Source of the DNA: Acidiflorens sp963847715
GTDB taxonomy: Bacteria; Acidobacteriota; Terriglobia; Terriglobales; Acidobacteriaceae
Assembly: GCA_963847715.1 (NCBI GenBank)
Contig: CAWKAZ010000015.1
Span: 1-64,000, forward strand
Direction of reading: 5' to 3'
DNA length: 64,000 bases
The position numbers and the translations under genes were made by a program. The notes below the pieces were generated by a model. It was not told the origin of the DNA. It saw only the letters and a list, made by a program, of their open reading frames with translations, and searched no databases. Below, piece by piece: positions 50,641-58,954 of this stretch. How positions within the stretch are numbered: position 1 is the first letter of the stretch; each line of letters begins with the position of its first letter.

Positions 50641-52098
50641 GTGCCCGCGACCGCGTCGAAAAAGACTTTCGTAATCCTTCTGGCGACCGTGGCGTTTTTG
50701 TCTCTCGCTCCTGCTGCCGACGAAAAACATATCTTCGTCTATTCTCCCGTCGCAACTTATACGCTTCCTGTCGTTGAGCGAACTGGCCGCGATTACGTTG
50801 GCCTGCTTGAATTGCTCGAACCACTGGGCCGCGTGAGCAGCGAATCCAACGGCCGCTTGCTGCGGCTTCGCTATAACACGGTGGACGCCGAGTTTACGGC
50901 GGGAAGGACCCGCTCGAAAATTCACGGACGTGATTTCGATCTTACGGCACCCTTCCTCATAGAAAATTCGCGCGGCATGATCCCTCTTAGTTCCTTGAGC
51001 ACGCTGCTTCCGCGATTTCTCGGAACGGCGGTAAGCTTTCGTGAAGGCTCGCGCCGCTTATTCGTGGGTGAAGTCGGAATTCAACCCAGCTTCCGTATTG
51101 ACGCGGGCAATCCGCCACGTCTTACTGTAAGTTTCAGTGCGCCGGTCAACCCGACAATTTCTACCGAGCCGGGGAAGCTGCGAATGGTGTTCAAGCGCGA
51201 TCCGGTCGTTTCTCCGGGAGCACAATCGATCTCGTTCGAAGACCCGATCATCACTCACGCTGATTACTCCGAGAGCGACGGATTTGCGGAAATCGACGTA
51301 ACCGCGAACGAATCGCTGATGGCCAGTTTTAGTTCCGACAGACGGACGATCACTATTTCAGCGGTGCCGCAGGGGTCGATCACCAGCGCGACCCCGACGG
51401 CGCCAAGTGCCGGCGGGTCGGGGACGCAGAGTCCGGCGGCGCCCCCAGTTCCGGCAACGAATCAGTCCACGAACAATGCCAGCCTTGAAAGTTCGGCCCC
51501 CATTCCGCATCGCTTGCTGGCCGTCGTCGACCCCGCGCACGGCGGCGACGAACGCGGCGCGGCCCTGACCGACACACTGGCCGAGAAGGATGTCACTCTG
51601 GGGTTCGCACGGTTGCTCCGTCACGAGTTGGAGACGCGAGGCATTGCTGTATTCCTGCTGCGGGAGGGCGATACCACTTCAACCGTGGATCAACGGGCGG
51701 CCGCGGCCAACAAGGCGCACGCTGGAATCTACATTAGTTTGCACGCCACATCCCAGGGCAGTGGCGCGCGCGTGTACACGGCTCTGCTCCCGGTGGAAGG
51801 CGCCAACAAAGGAGTGTTTCACGCGTGGAACGCGGCGCAGACGCCGGCTTTGCCGATCAGCCGGGCCGCGTCCGCTGCGATTGTTACCGCTCTACAAAAA
51901 ATGCAGTTTTCGGTACGCGCATCGGTGGCTTCCCTGCGCCCACTCAATAATGTTTTTATGCCTGCCGTCGCGGTGGAGATAGCGCCTGGGCCCGGCGGCA
52001 TCGCCGATCTAACTTCGGCCAACTATCAGCAGCGCGTTGCGTCCGCAATCGCCGATAGCGTGGTTTCTGTGCGCGATCATCTGCAGGTGCAGCCGTGA
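50641..52098 (+). CDS. N-acetylmuramoyl-L-alanine amidase with AMIN-like N-terminal domain
   Basis: 485 residues from a GTG, with a signal peptide (SKKTFVILLATVAFLSLAPA). Residues about 130-250 form beta-rich AMIN-like sequence (FRIDAGNPPRLTVSFSAPVN, FEDPIITHADYSESDGFAEI). A Pro/Ala/Ser linker follows. The C-terminal Amidase_3 domain has VVDPAHGGDERGA (zinc His), the zinc-ligand region GIYISLHATS, and VAVEIAPGPGG near the catalytic Glu. It cleaves peptidoglycan stem peptides in the periplasm. It is followed by a GerMN-domain gene, a common pairing. Confidence 0.9.
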   Translation: MPATASKKTFVILLATVAFLSLAPAADEKHIFVYSPVATYTLPVVERTGRDYVGLLELLEPLGRVSSESNGRLLRLRYNTVDAEFTAGRTRSKIHGRDFDLTAPFLIENSRGMIPLSSLSTLLPRFLGTAVSFREGSRRLFVGEVGIQPSFRIDAGNPPRLTVSFSAPVNPTISTEPGKLRMVFKRDPVVSPGAQSISFEDPIITHADYSESDGFAEIDVTANESLMASFSSDRRTITISAVPQGSITSATPTAPSAGGSGTQSPAAPPVPATNQSTNNASLESSAPIPHRLLAVVDPAHGGDERGAALTDTLAEKDVTLGFARLLRHELETRGIAVFLLREGDTTSTVDQRAAAANKAHAGIYISLHATSQGSGARVYTALLPVEGANKGVFHAWNAAQTPALPISRAASAAIVTALQKMQFSVRASVASLRPLNNVFMPAVAVEIAPGPGGIADLTSANYQQRVASAIADSVVSVRDHLQVQP

Positions 52099-52102
52099 AA
52101 AA

Positions 52103-52137
52103 ATCGGGTCATCGGATCATCGGGTCATCGGGTCATT
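52103..52137. repeat. Short tandem repeat of CGGGTCAT-like units
   Basis: Four imperfect units of ATCGGGTC/ATCGGATC in about 35 bp between the amidase and GerMN genes. This looks like slippage-type intergenic sequence; no function is evident. Confidence 0.6.
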
Positions 52138-52210
52138 TGGAGTCAAAGGCTTTTGACCTTCGATCACCCCTTGGCTCGATCATTAGGCGACCCGATCTAG
52201 AGGTCCGCTT

Positions 52211-52795
52211 ATGATTCCCCGTCATCTTCTGATCGCTGTGGCCGCGCTGCTGGTGCTGGTCGTGTCGATGGGAATCTACATGGGGCGAATGCGGCGCCGG
52301 GCGGGCGAACTGGAATCTCCAGCGGCAAACTCGCTGCCCGTACCACCACCGGCGACGGGTCCGACGGAAACGGTAACTTTGTATGTCGCTGACGACGAGG
52401 CTGGTGTGTTGCGCGCACGATCGGCGCAGATCCCTCTTCCTGGAGGCCGCCAGCAGCGAGCGGAAGAATTATTGCGCGCCCTCCTCCGCATCTACCAGCA
52501 GCCGGGTAGTTCGCATCCGCTGGCCCCAGTGGCCGACATTCGCAGCATTTTTCTGGTCGATCCTGGTGCGGCCGTCATTGATCTGAATGCCGCCTTTGCC
52601 GACCAACATCGGTCGGGGATTCTCCCCGAGCAACTGACCGTGAATTCGCTCGTCGAAACGCTGGCCATCAATGTACCTGGCATACAGCGGGTCAACATCC
52701 TGGTCGACGGCAGGAAGCGCGACACGCTTGCCGGACACGCTGATTTGACCGACACATTCGATGTATCCGCAATCGAACAAGCGGGAAACCAGTGA
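52211..52795 (+). CDS. GerMN domain protein, membrane-anchored
   Basis: 194 residues. An N-terminal transmembrane helix (HLLIAVAALLVLVVSMGIYM) is followed by a GerMN domain: VTLYVADDEAGVLRARSAQI, QRAEELLRALLRIYQQPGSS, FLVDPGAAVIDLNAAFADQH and VNSLVETLAINVPGIQRVNI. GerMN domains occur in spore germination protein GerM and in cell-wall-associated proteins of non-sporulators. The gene follows the amidase, supporting a role in peptidoglycan remodelling. Confidence 0.88.
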   Translation: MIPRHLLIAVAALLVLVVSMGIYMGRMRRRAGELESPAANSLPVPPPATGPTETVTLYVADDEAGVLRARSAQIPLPGGRQQRAEELLRALLRIYQQPGSSHPLAPVADIRSIFLVDPGAAVIDLNAAFADQHRSGILPEQLTVNSLVETLAINVPGIQRVNILVDGRKRDTLAGHADLTDTFDVSAIEQAGNQ

Positions 52796-52889
52796 GGCCA
52801 AGGCATCGGACGTACAACGAGACCCACCTCAAGCCAGACGATTCCTGCAACCTGTTACATTAGAACTGTTCTCATAAATGGTTATTTCA

Positions 52890-52997
52890 CCGTGGGAAGC
52901 TTCCCTCAGGGGCTGAAGCCCGGAATGATTCGAGGCGACTTACGCGGCCCTGAAGGGCCGCTCTTCCACGGCGATGCACGCATTCGTGGGTTTGTCC
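52890..52997. repeat. Dispersed hairpin-rich repeat, copy 2
   Basis: Same order as the copy at 43480: CCGTGGGA, a GGGGCTGAAGCCC hairpin, CGACTTACGCGG, a GGCCCTGAAGGGCC hairpin, then CTCTTCCACGG and ACGCATTCG. The terminal CCGTGG and CCACGG arms are inverted. It occupies most of the 52796-53070 gap upstream of rph. Confidence 0.7.
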
Positions 52998-53070
52998 GCG
53001 CCTCTGGAAGCCGCGCGGTTTCAAGACATTGATGGGTGACTGAGAGCGGACAACCAAGAACCGATTTTTT

Positions 53071-53808
53071 ATGATCTTTCGCAGCGACAACCGCACTCCC
53101 GAGCAAATTCGTCCGGTCAACATTATTCCTGACTTCATCTCGACTGCCGAAGGTTCGGCGCTGATCGAAATGGGCAACACGCGCGTCATTTGTACCGCCT
53201 CGATCGAGGAGACCGTTCCGGCGTTCCTGCGCAATTCCGGCAAAGGATGGATTTCCGGCGAGTACGGCATGCTGCCGCGCTCAACGCTGACCCGCACGGC
53301 GCGCGAATCCGCCAAAGGCAAGCAGAGCGGGCGCACGCAAGAAATTCAGCGGCTCATCGGACGATCGCTGCGCGCGGTCGCCGACCTGAAGCGCCTGGGC
53401 GAACGCACCATCTGGATCGACTGTGACGTGATCCAAGCCGATGGCGGCACGCGAACTGCCTCGATCACCGGAGCATTTGTCGCTCTCGGCCTCGCTCTGC
53501 AGCGTTTGATCGACGCAGGAACATTAACGGCCGCGCCCATCAAGGATTTTGTCGCTGCTATCAGCGTTGGCATCGTGGATGGGGAGATTCTTCTCGACCT
53601 GAACTACGAAGAAGACTCGCGCGCCGACGTGGACATGAACTTCGTCATGACCGCGGGCAACAAAATTGTCGAACTGCAGGCCACTGCCGAGCACCAGGTC
53701 TTCGACGATGCGCAGTTGGCGAAGATGATGTCTCTTGCCCGGCAAGGCGTCCAGTCGCTGATCGCGAAGCAGCAATCTCTGCTCGGGACGCTCGCTTTGC
53801 GTCAGTAA
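53071..53808 (+). CDS. rph: Ribonuclease PH
   Basis: 245 residues, full-length RNase PH: RSDNRTPEQIRPVNIIPDFI, GSALIEMGNTRVICTASIEE, GWISGEYGMLPRSTLTRT, RTQEIQRLIGRSLRAVADLK, TIWIDCDVIQADGGTRTASI and DLNYEEDSRADVDMNFVMT. It trims tRNA 3' ends by phosphorolysis in the cytoplasm. No strong ribosome site precedes the ATG. The upstream gap is filled by a dispersed hairpin repeat. Confidence 0.97.
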   Translation: MIFRSDNRTPEQIRPVNIIPDFISTAEGSALIEMGNTRVICTASIEETVPAFLRNSGKGWISGEYGMLPRSTLTRTARESAKGKQSGRTQEIQRLIGRSLRAVADLKRLGERTIWIDCDVIQADGGTRTASITGAFVALGLALQRLIDAGTLTAAPIKDFVAAISVGIVDGEILLDLNYEEDSRADVDMNFVMTAGNKIVELQATAEHQVFDDAQLAKMMSLARQGVQSLIAKQQSLLGTLALRQ

Positions 53809-53856
53809 CTTCGGTCACAACAAGGTTTTTATCCCCTCTTGATAAGATCGAGGCTT

Positions 53857-56217
53857 ATGCGCACTCGCAGGCGCTACTCGATGGCCATCGCCTCCGCGAC
53901 GCGGTCTTATCGAAGTCGGGGCCTCATTGTTGTTGGTTGCGTCCTGCTAGCGACCGTGTCGACGTTCGCGCAGGCTGCTCCAGTGTCGGTATCCGGTATT
54001 GTCGAGGATCCTTCTGGTGCAGTCATCGTGGGTGCAAGCGTTGAATTCAGCAGCGGCGGCTATCACGTCGCGTCTCAGACAAATTCAGTTGGGCAATTTC
54101 GACTCGAAGTCTCTGCGGGTGCGGGCACGATCTCTGCAAGAAACAAGGGATATCTGTCGGTTCAACGCCCCTGGAACGGTGAGACGCAGGTCAGGCTCGT
54201 TCTGCAGCCACAGCTCGATCCGGACTATGTCACCCAGCATGTACTCGTCACGGCGAATCGCATCAGCACCGAACTTGAGGATTCTCCGGCCGATAGCGTG
54301 ACCATCTCGAATGATGATCTCGCGTCGACGGCGGCGCTCACGCTGGATGACGTGCTGCGCGGAGTTCCCGGATTTACGCTGTTCCGACGCTCGAGTAGCC
54401 GCACGGCCAATCCCGGCACACAAGGCGTCTCTATGCGCGGAGTCGGCGCGAGCGGAGCGAGTCGCGCTCTCGTTCTCGTCGATGAAATTCCGCTGAATGA
54501 TCCCTTCGGCGGCTGGGTCTACTGGGACCGCGTCGTCCGTGATTCCATCAGTGACGTCGAAGTCGTCCGCGGAGGCTCGGATGCGAGCCTTTACGGCTCG
54601 ACAGCCATGGGCGGCGTGATTCAGTTCCGCACGCGCCAACCGGAAGCAACCGAGATCTCCGCCGAAGGCTCATGGGGAAGTGAAAATACTCCGGAAGGGT
54701 CGCTCTGGGCCGGCACGCGGCTGGGACCGTGGTATGCCTCCGCTGGCACCGACCTTTTCCGCACAAATGGCTACATCCCGGTTCCGGAGTCGCTACGGGG
54801 CCCTGTTGACTCGCCCGCCAATTCCGCCCATCAGCTCACCTCGCTTGAAATCGGCCGCCACTTTGGCGATTTCAGCCGCTTCTTCGCGCGTGGTTCGTTT
54901 TTTAACGAGAACCGGCACAACGGCACGGTGCTCACGCTCAACAATACGCAATTGGGCGACTTCGCTACCGGGATGAACTACGAAACGAAAAGCGTAGGAG
55001 CACTTTCCGCTCGCCTGTTTGGCTTGTTCGAGTCGTACTATCAGACTTTTTCTTCGGTTACGTCTTCATCCGCCATGTCGCCACGCGATACTGAGACGCT
55101 GACCGATCAACAATCCGTCCCGTCGCAAGCGATCGGCGGCAGCCTGCAATGGTCGAGACCGGTCGGCCGCTTCCAGACGCTGGTGGCCGGGTTTGAGATG
55201 CGCTCCGTTGACGGTGCAAGCAACGAAGCCTTGTTCAAACTGGGTAATCCCAACGGGCATACGTTTAGCGGAGGGCTCGAGCGCACGACGCGAACTTTCG
55301 GAGAAGATATTCTCCAGCTCGGCAAACATCTGATCGCCAACTTTTCGCTCGGCTACGATCACTGGAGCGATCTCAACGCTCGGCTGCTCGTCATCAACTC
55401 CAGCGGCACGACCTTGACGCCGTATCACGACCGCAGCTCAGACGCTTTCAACCCGCGCGTCTCGCTCCTCTACCACGCTGGACATGGGACAACGCTCACT
55501 GCTTCAGGGTACAGGGCGTTCCGCGCGCCGACGCTCAATGAGCTGTACCGCAACTTCCGCGTGGGTAACATCTTGACCAACGGCAATCCGGATCTCCACG
55601 CGGAGCGCTTGACCGGAGTGGAGGCCGGGATTCGGAAAAGCTTCCTCTCGGACCGGCTCAATCTGCGGACAACATTCTTCTGGAATGACATCACCGGTGC
55701 CATTGTGAACGTCACGATCAACCCGACGTCAAACCCGATCCTGGCTAAGAAAGAAAACGTCGATCGAGTACTTTCGACCGGAGTCAACCTCGACGGTGAA
55801 TTCCGAATCAGCAATACGCTGCAACTTGCCGGTGGCTACCAGTTCGCCCACGCCGTGGTGTCGGGCTACACGCCGAATGCGGCGAACCCGTCCCTGGTGG
55901 GCAATTGGATTCCGGAAGTGCCACACCAGCAGTTCACCGTGCAGGCGCGCTACATCAATCCCAAGTTCCTCACTGCTAACGTGCAAGGGACTTTCGTCGG
56001 CCAGCAGTTCGACAACGACTTAAATACGCTCTTGCTAAAGAAATTCTTCACTGTTGACCTGTATCTCGGACGCTCACTTGGTCATGGCGTCGAGATCTTC
56101 GCCGCCGCCGAAAATTTGTTCAATCAGACCTACTACACGAATCTGAATCCCGTGCCCAACCTCGGCGCACCTCTTCTGGCTCGCATCGGGCTGCATTATC
56201 AGTTTCCGACGCGCTGA
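53857..56217 (+). CDS. TonB-dependent receptor, BtuB/siderophore-like
   Basis: 786 residues from the ATG at 53857. A signal peptide ends near TFAQAAP. A carboxypeptidase-regulatory-like domain (VSVSGIVEDPSGAVIVGASV) is followed by the plug (STAALTLDDVLRGVPGFTLF, NPGTQGVSMRGVGASGASRA, LVLVDEIPLNDPFGGWVYWD, VEVVRGGSDASLYGSTAMGG). A 22-strand barrel ends in IGLHYQFPTR. The compact plug and size fit cobalamin- or siderophore-type receptors more than the large Oar group. The ligand is unknown. Followed 79 bp later by the LacD-like aldolase. Confidence 0.92.
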   Translation: MRTRRRYSMAIASATRSYRSRGLIVVGCVLLATVSTFAQAAPVSVSGIVEDPSGAVIVGASVEFSSGGYHVASQTNSVGQFRLEVSAGAGTISARNKGYLSVQRPWNGETQVRLVLQPQLDPDYVTQHVLVTANRISTELEDSPADSVTISNDDLASTAALTLDDVLRGVPGFTLFRRSSSRTANPGTQGVSMRGVGASGASRALVLVDEIPLNDPFGGWVYWDRVVRDSISDVEVVRGGSDASLYGSTAMGGVIQFRTRQPEATEISAEGSWGSENTPEGSLWAGTRLGPWYASAGTDLFRTNGYIPVPESLRGPVDSPANSAHQLTSLEIGRHFGDFSRFFARGSFFNENRHNGTVLTLNNTQLGDFATGMNYETKSVGALSARLFGLFESYYQTFSSVTSSSAMSPRDTETLTDQQSVPSQAIGGSLQWSRPVGRFQTLVAGFEMRSVDGASNEALFKLGNPNGHTFSGGLERTTRTFGEDILQLGKHLIANFSLGYDHWSDLNARLLVINSSGTTLTPYHDRSSDAFNPRVSLLYHAGHGTTLTASGYRAFRAPTLNELYRNFRVGNILTNGNPDLHAERLTGVEAGIRKSFLSDRLNLRTTFFWNDITGAIVNVTINPTSNPILAKKENVDRVLSTGVNLDGEFRISNTLQLAGGYQFAHAVVSGYTPNAANPSLVGNWIPEVPHQQFTVQARYINPKFLTANVQGTFVGQQFDNDLNTLLLKKFFTVDLYLGRSLGHGVEIFAAAENLFNQTYYTNLNPVPNLGAPLLARIGLHYQFPTR

Positions 56218-56296
56218 CGAAACATCCCATACTCTGCTTTTGGTTTAGAATTGCGGGTTACCCGGAACTCATCCGCTATTTATATTGGAGGATTTT

Positions 56297-57283
56297 ATGA
56301 AGCTCACCCCCGGCAAACTCGCCGGAATGAATGCTGTATCGAACGCCCAAGGAGTCATCGCCGCCGCCGCCATGGACCAGCGCGGCTCACTGCAGAAATC
56401 GCTCGCGAAGGAGAAGGGCTCGGCCGTCTCCGACGAAATGATGGAAGAGTTCAAAATTCTGGTGAGCGAAGTCCTGACGCCCCATGCCAGCGCGATTTTG
56501 CTCGATCCCGAGTGGGGTCTGCCCGCTTCAAAGCGCCGCGCGAAAAATGCCGGCCTCTTGCTGGCTTACGAAAAAACCGGGTATGACAAGACTGGTCCCG
56601 GACGCCTCGGCGATTTGCTCGACCACTGGTCGGCGAAGCGATTGAAGGAAGCCGGCGCCGATTGCGTCAAGATTTTGCTCTACTACACTCCTTACGATCC
56701 CAAGGACGTGAACGATAAAAAGCATGCTTGGGTGGAGCGCATCGGCGATGAGTGCCGCGCCAACGATGTCCCCTTCTTTCTCGAGTTTGTCGGTTACGAA
56801 GAAGGCGCGGACGAAAAAGGTCTGGATTACGCGAGAAAGAAACCGCACATCGTCACCGAGAGCATGCGCGAATTCACAAAGCCGCGCTACGGTGTCGACG
56901 TGCTCAAAGTCGAAGTGCCGGTGAACATGAAGTTCGTCGAGGGCGTGAAGTGTTTCGGTGGTACAAAAGCCTACACCAAGCAGGAAGCGATCGACCATTT
57001 CCACACTGCTGCCAAAGCTGCCACCAAGCCGTTCATCTACCTCTCGGCGGGTGTGAGCAACGCGGAATTCAGCGAGACGCTTGAGTTGGCGGGGGAGTCT
57101 GGCGTGAAGTTCAACGGCGTTCTTTGTGGACGCGCGACGTGGAAAGATGGCATCCCCATCTACGCGAAGCAGGGCGCAGCGGCATTTCGCAAATGGCTGG
57201 AGACTGAAGGCGTGAAGAATATTCACAACGTCAACGACAAGCTCAAGGCCGCCACGAGTTGGCACTCCATCTACGAGGCCTGA
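56297..57283 (+). CDS. lacD: Tagatose-1,6-bisphosphate aldolase-like (LacD family) class I aldolase
   Basis: 328 residues from the ATG at 56297, preceded by GGAGG. The LacD family is recognised by GVIAAAAMDQRGSLQKSLAK, AILLDPEWGLPASKRRAKNA, DCVKILLYYTPYDP (with a lysine in the active-site strand), FFLEFVGYEEGADEKGLDYA and KPFIYLSAGVSNAEFSETLE. Class I Schiff-base aldolases of this family cleave tagatose 1,6-bisphosphate or related keto-phosphates. It lies outside the island and has no lac or sugar-kinase neighbours. It could supply the missing aldolase step of inositol breakdown, though that is speculative. Confidence 0.87.
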   Translation: MKLTPGKLAGMNAVSNAQGVIAAAAMDQRGSLQKSLAKEKGSAVSDEMMEEFKILVSEVLTPHASAILLDPEWGLPASKRRAKNAGLLLAYEKTGYDKTGPGRLGDLLDHWSAKRLKEAGADCVKILLYYTPYDPKDVNDKKHAWVERIGDECRANDVPFFLEFVGYEEGADEKGLDYARKKPHIVTESMREFTKPRYGVDVLKVEVPVNMKFVEGVKCFGGTKAYTKQEAIDHFHTAAKAATKPFIYLSAGVSNAEFSETLELAGESGVKFNGVLCGRATWKDGIPIYAKQGAAAFRKWLETEGVKNIHNVNDKLKAATSWHSIYEA

Positions 57284-57311
57284 CTGCCCGCGCGTGTTTG
57301 AGAATCTGTAT

Positions 57312-57340
57312 GGCGGGTCACCAGACCCGCCTTTCTCTTT
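57312..57340 (+). terminator. Intrinsic terminator after the LacD-like gene
   Basis: GGCGGGTC, loop ACCA, GACCCGCC, then TTTCTCTTT. An 8-bp perfect stem with a T-rich tail, 28 bp after the stop. Confidence 0.88.
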
Positions 57341-57359
57341 GTCATAGACTGGATGCGTT

Positions 57360-58139
57360 ATGGCCGACCGCAAAACCGCTCTCATCACCGGCGCGTCGTT
57401 CGGTATCGGCGCGGAATTCTCTCGCATCTTCGCGCGCGAAGGTTACAACCTGGTTTTGGTCGCCAGAACCGCGGACAAACTGCGGCAAATCGCATCCGAA
57501 CTTGAGAAAGCCCACGGCACCCGTTTCCTGATTTTGGCCGCCGATCTGACCGATCCCGGTGCCCCCGCCTACATCATCGATCAGACCACGCGCGCTGATA
57601 TTCAGGTTGACGTGCTGGTCAACAACGCCGGGTTCGGACAGTACGGCTTTTTTGCAGACAATGATCTCGAAGAATGCTTACGGCAGATTCAGCTGAATGT
57701 GACGACGCTCACTCATCTCACACGCCTTTATCTTCCAGCGATGATCGAACGTAAAGATGGAGGTATCCTGAATGTGGCATCCACTGCGGCGTTTCAGCCG
57801 GGACCGCTGATGGCTGTGTATTTTGCCACGAAGGCTTATGTTCTGCATTTCTCAGAAGCGCTGGCGAACGAACTCAGTGGAACGGGCATCAGCGTCACTT
57901 GCCTCTGCCCCGGCGCGACGGCTACTGAATTCCACAAACGCGCCAATGCAACCGGCATGCGCCTGCTGAAGTTTGGATCGATGGACGCACAAACCGTGGC
58001 CGAAGATGGTTATCGCGCGTTCGTGGCTGGGCGACCTGTAGTGATTTCAGGATTTAAGAATTGGCTGCTGGCGCAATCCGTACGCTTCTCTCCTCGGAGG
58101 CTGGTGACGGTGATTGCGAGGAAAACGCAGGAAGAGTAG
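57360..58139 (+). CDS. Short-chain dehydrogenase/reductase
   Basis: 259 residues, classical SDR. The cofactor motif is TALITGASFGIGAEFSRIFA (a G-x3-G-x-G variant), VLVNNAGFGQYGF is the NNAG motif, and NVASTAAFQPGPLMAVYFATK contains catalytic Ser and the Y-x3-K pair. An Arg after the nucleotide strand (LVLVARTADKL) suggests NADPH preference. The substrate is unknown. A short gene on the opposite strand ends 4 bp after the stop. Confidence 0.93.
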   Translation: MADRKTALITGASFGIGAEFSRIFAREGYNLVLVARTADKLRQIASELEKAHGTRFLILAADLTDPGAPAYIIDQTTRADIQVDVLVNNAGFGQYGFFADNDLEECLRQIQLNVTTLTHLTRLYLPAMIERKDGGILNVASTAAFQPGPLMAVYFATKAYVLHFSEALANELSGTGISVTCLCPGATATEFHKRANATGMRLLKFGSMDAQTVAEDGYRAFVAGRPVVISGFKNWLLAQSVRFSPRRLVTVIARKTQEE

Positions 58140-58143
58140 CCGT

Positions 58144-58404
58144 TCATCGAGCTGTGATTCTATAAATCTCTACAGCTGCGGTATACGCAAACCAACAACC
58201 CACGACACATATCACCATGCCAGCCGCACGGCTAACCACCTTTGTGAATGGAGCTAGACGCTTCGGGCCGGGATACATCCATCGCGGAGTAGGGCCGCCG
58301 ATGGCCTCGGTGAGTCTGTCCCATCGAGCGGGCAGAAAGCACATGATGAATCCCCAGATTCCGGCAAGGATCCCCACTAACATCATCATTAGAAGAATCA
58401 ACAT
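58144..58404 (-). CDS. Small membrane protein of unknown function
   Basis: 86 residues with two hydrophobic helices, LILLMMMLVGILAGIWGFIM at the N-terminus and VVSRAAGMVICVVGCWFAYT near the C-terminus, joined by a Pro/Arg-rich loop. It ends 4 bp from the convergent SDR gene. It has a credible membrane-protein pattern but no recognised family. Confidence 0.6.
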   Translation of the reverse strand: MLILLMMMLVGILAGIWGFIMCFLPARWDRLTEAIGGPTPRWMYPGPKRLAPFTKVVSRAAGMVICVVGCWFAYTAAVEIYRITAR

Positions 58405-58455
58405 AAAGGCTGAGACCTCTTGAGCGAGTCAATCTTCAGCCGTCCCGCGCTTATA

Positions 58456-58935
58456 TCAGTTCTCGTGAGGAGCCGCTTCCGGCATCGACATTCCGCCAAT
58501 GATGTGCCAGTCTTTGCCGTCCCTGACCCAAACATGCGTGATGCGGACTGTATGCGGGTCTCCTTTGCCGTCCTTGTCCAGCCACGCGGAGGTGATCCAA
58601 TAGCACGCTACTACGATATCCCCGGTCACTTGAATCTTCGCGGGCTTGAACGTGCCGGTCTTGAACGTGAGACCCTTCGCAGTTTGTGAAGTGATCCAGT
58701 CGGTGATGTGTTCTTTGCTGACAGGAGTGGCGCTGACGGAAGGCCAGCCCAGGAAGCTTGCATGCCAGAGGTTTCGGTAGGCGGTTAAATCGTTGGCCTC
58801 AACATAGCGCCAGTAATCGTGTTCGAGTTTCCAAACTGCTTCTTCGTTGCTCGAGGTTTGTGCGGACGCAATCGCCGACGCCCCCACCAGCAGACACAAC
58901 AATAGGCTCATCAGGAACAATCTAGGACTGAGCAT
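58456..58935 (-). CDS. Secreted NTF2-like (SnoaL/DUF4440) protein
   Basis: 159 residues from MLSPRLFLMSLLLCLLVGAS (58935), a signal peptide cleaved near ASAQ. The fold is NTF2-like: EEAVWKLEHDYWRYVEANDL, YRNLWHASFLGWPSVSATPV, VTGDIVVACYWITSAWLDKD and VRITHVWVRDGKDWHIIGGM. This family includes isomerases, cyclases and stress-response binding proteins. The start is 19 bp after the stop of the APC permease gene, in the same leftward transcript. Confidence 0.87.
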   Translation of the reverse strand: MLSPRLFLMSLLLCLLVGASAIASAQTSSNEEAVWKLEHDYWRYVEANDLTAYRNLWHASFLGWPSVSATPVSKEHITDWITSQTAKGLTFKTGTFKPAKIQVTGDIVVACYWITSAWLDKDGKGDPHTVRITHVWVRDGKDWHIIGGMSMPEAAPHEN

Positions 58936-58954
58936 TCGCTCTCCAGTCGCCGAG

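Noticed and set aside
52103..52137. Possible CRISPR-like array
   Set aside because: The units are 8-9 bp and contiguous, without spacers. It is a simple tandem repeat.
56285..57283. lacD as iolJ within an inositol operon
   Set aside because: It is 25 kb outside the island with no iol neighbours and fits the LacD class I family, whereas IolJ is a class II aldolase. A role in the pathway is only mentioned as a possibility.
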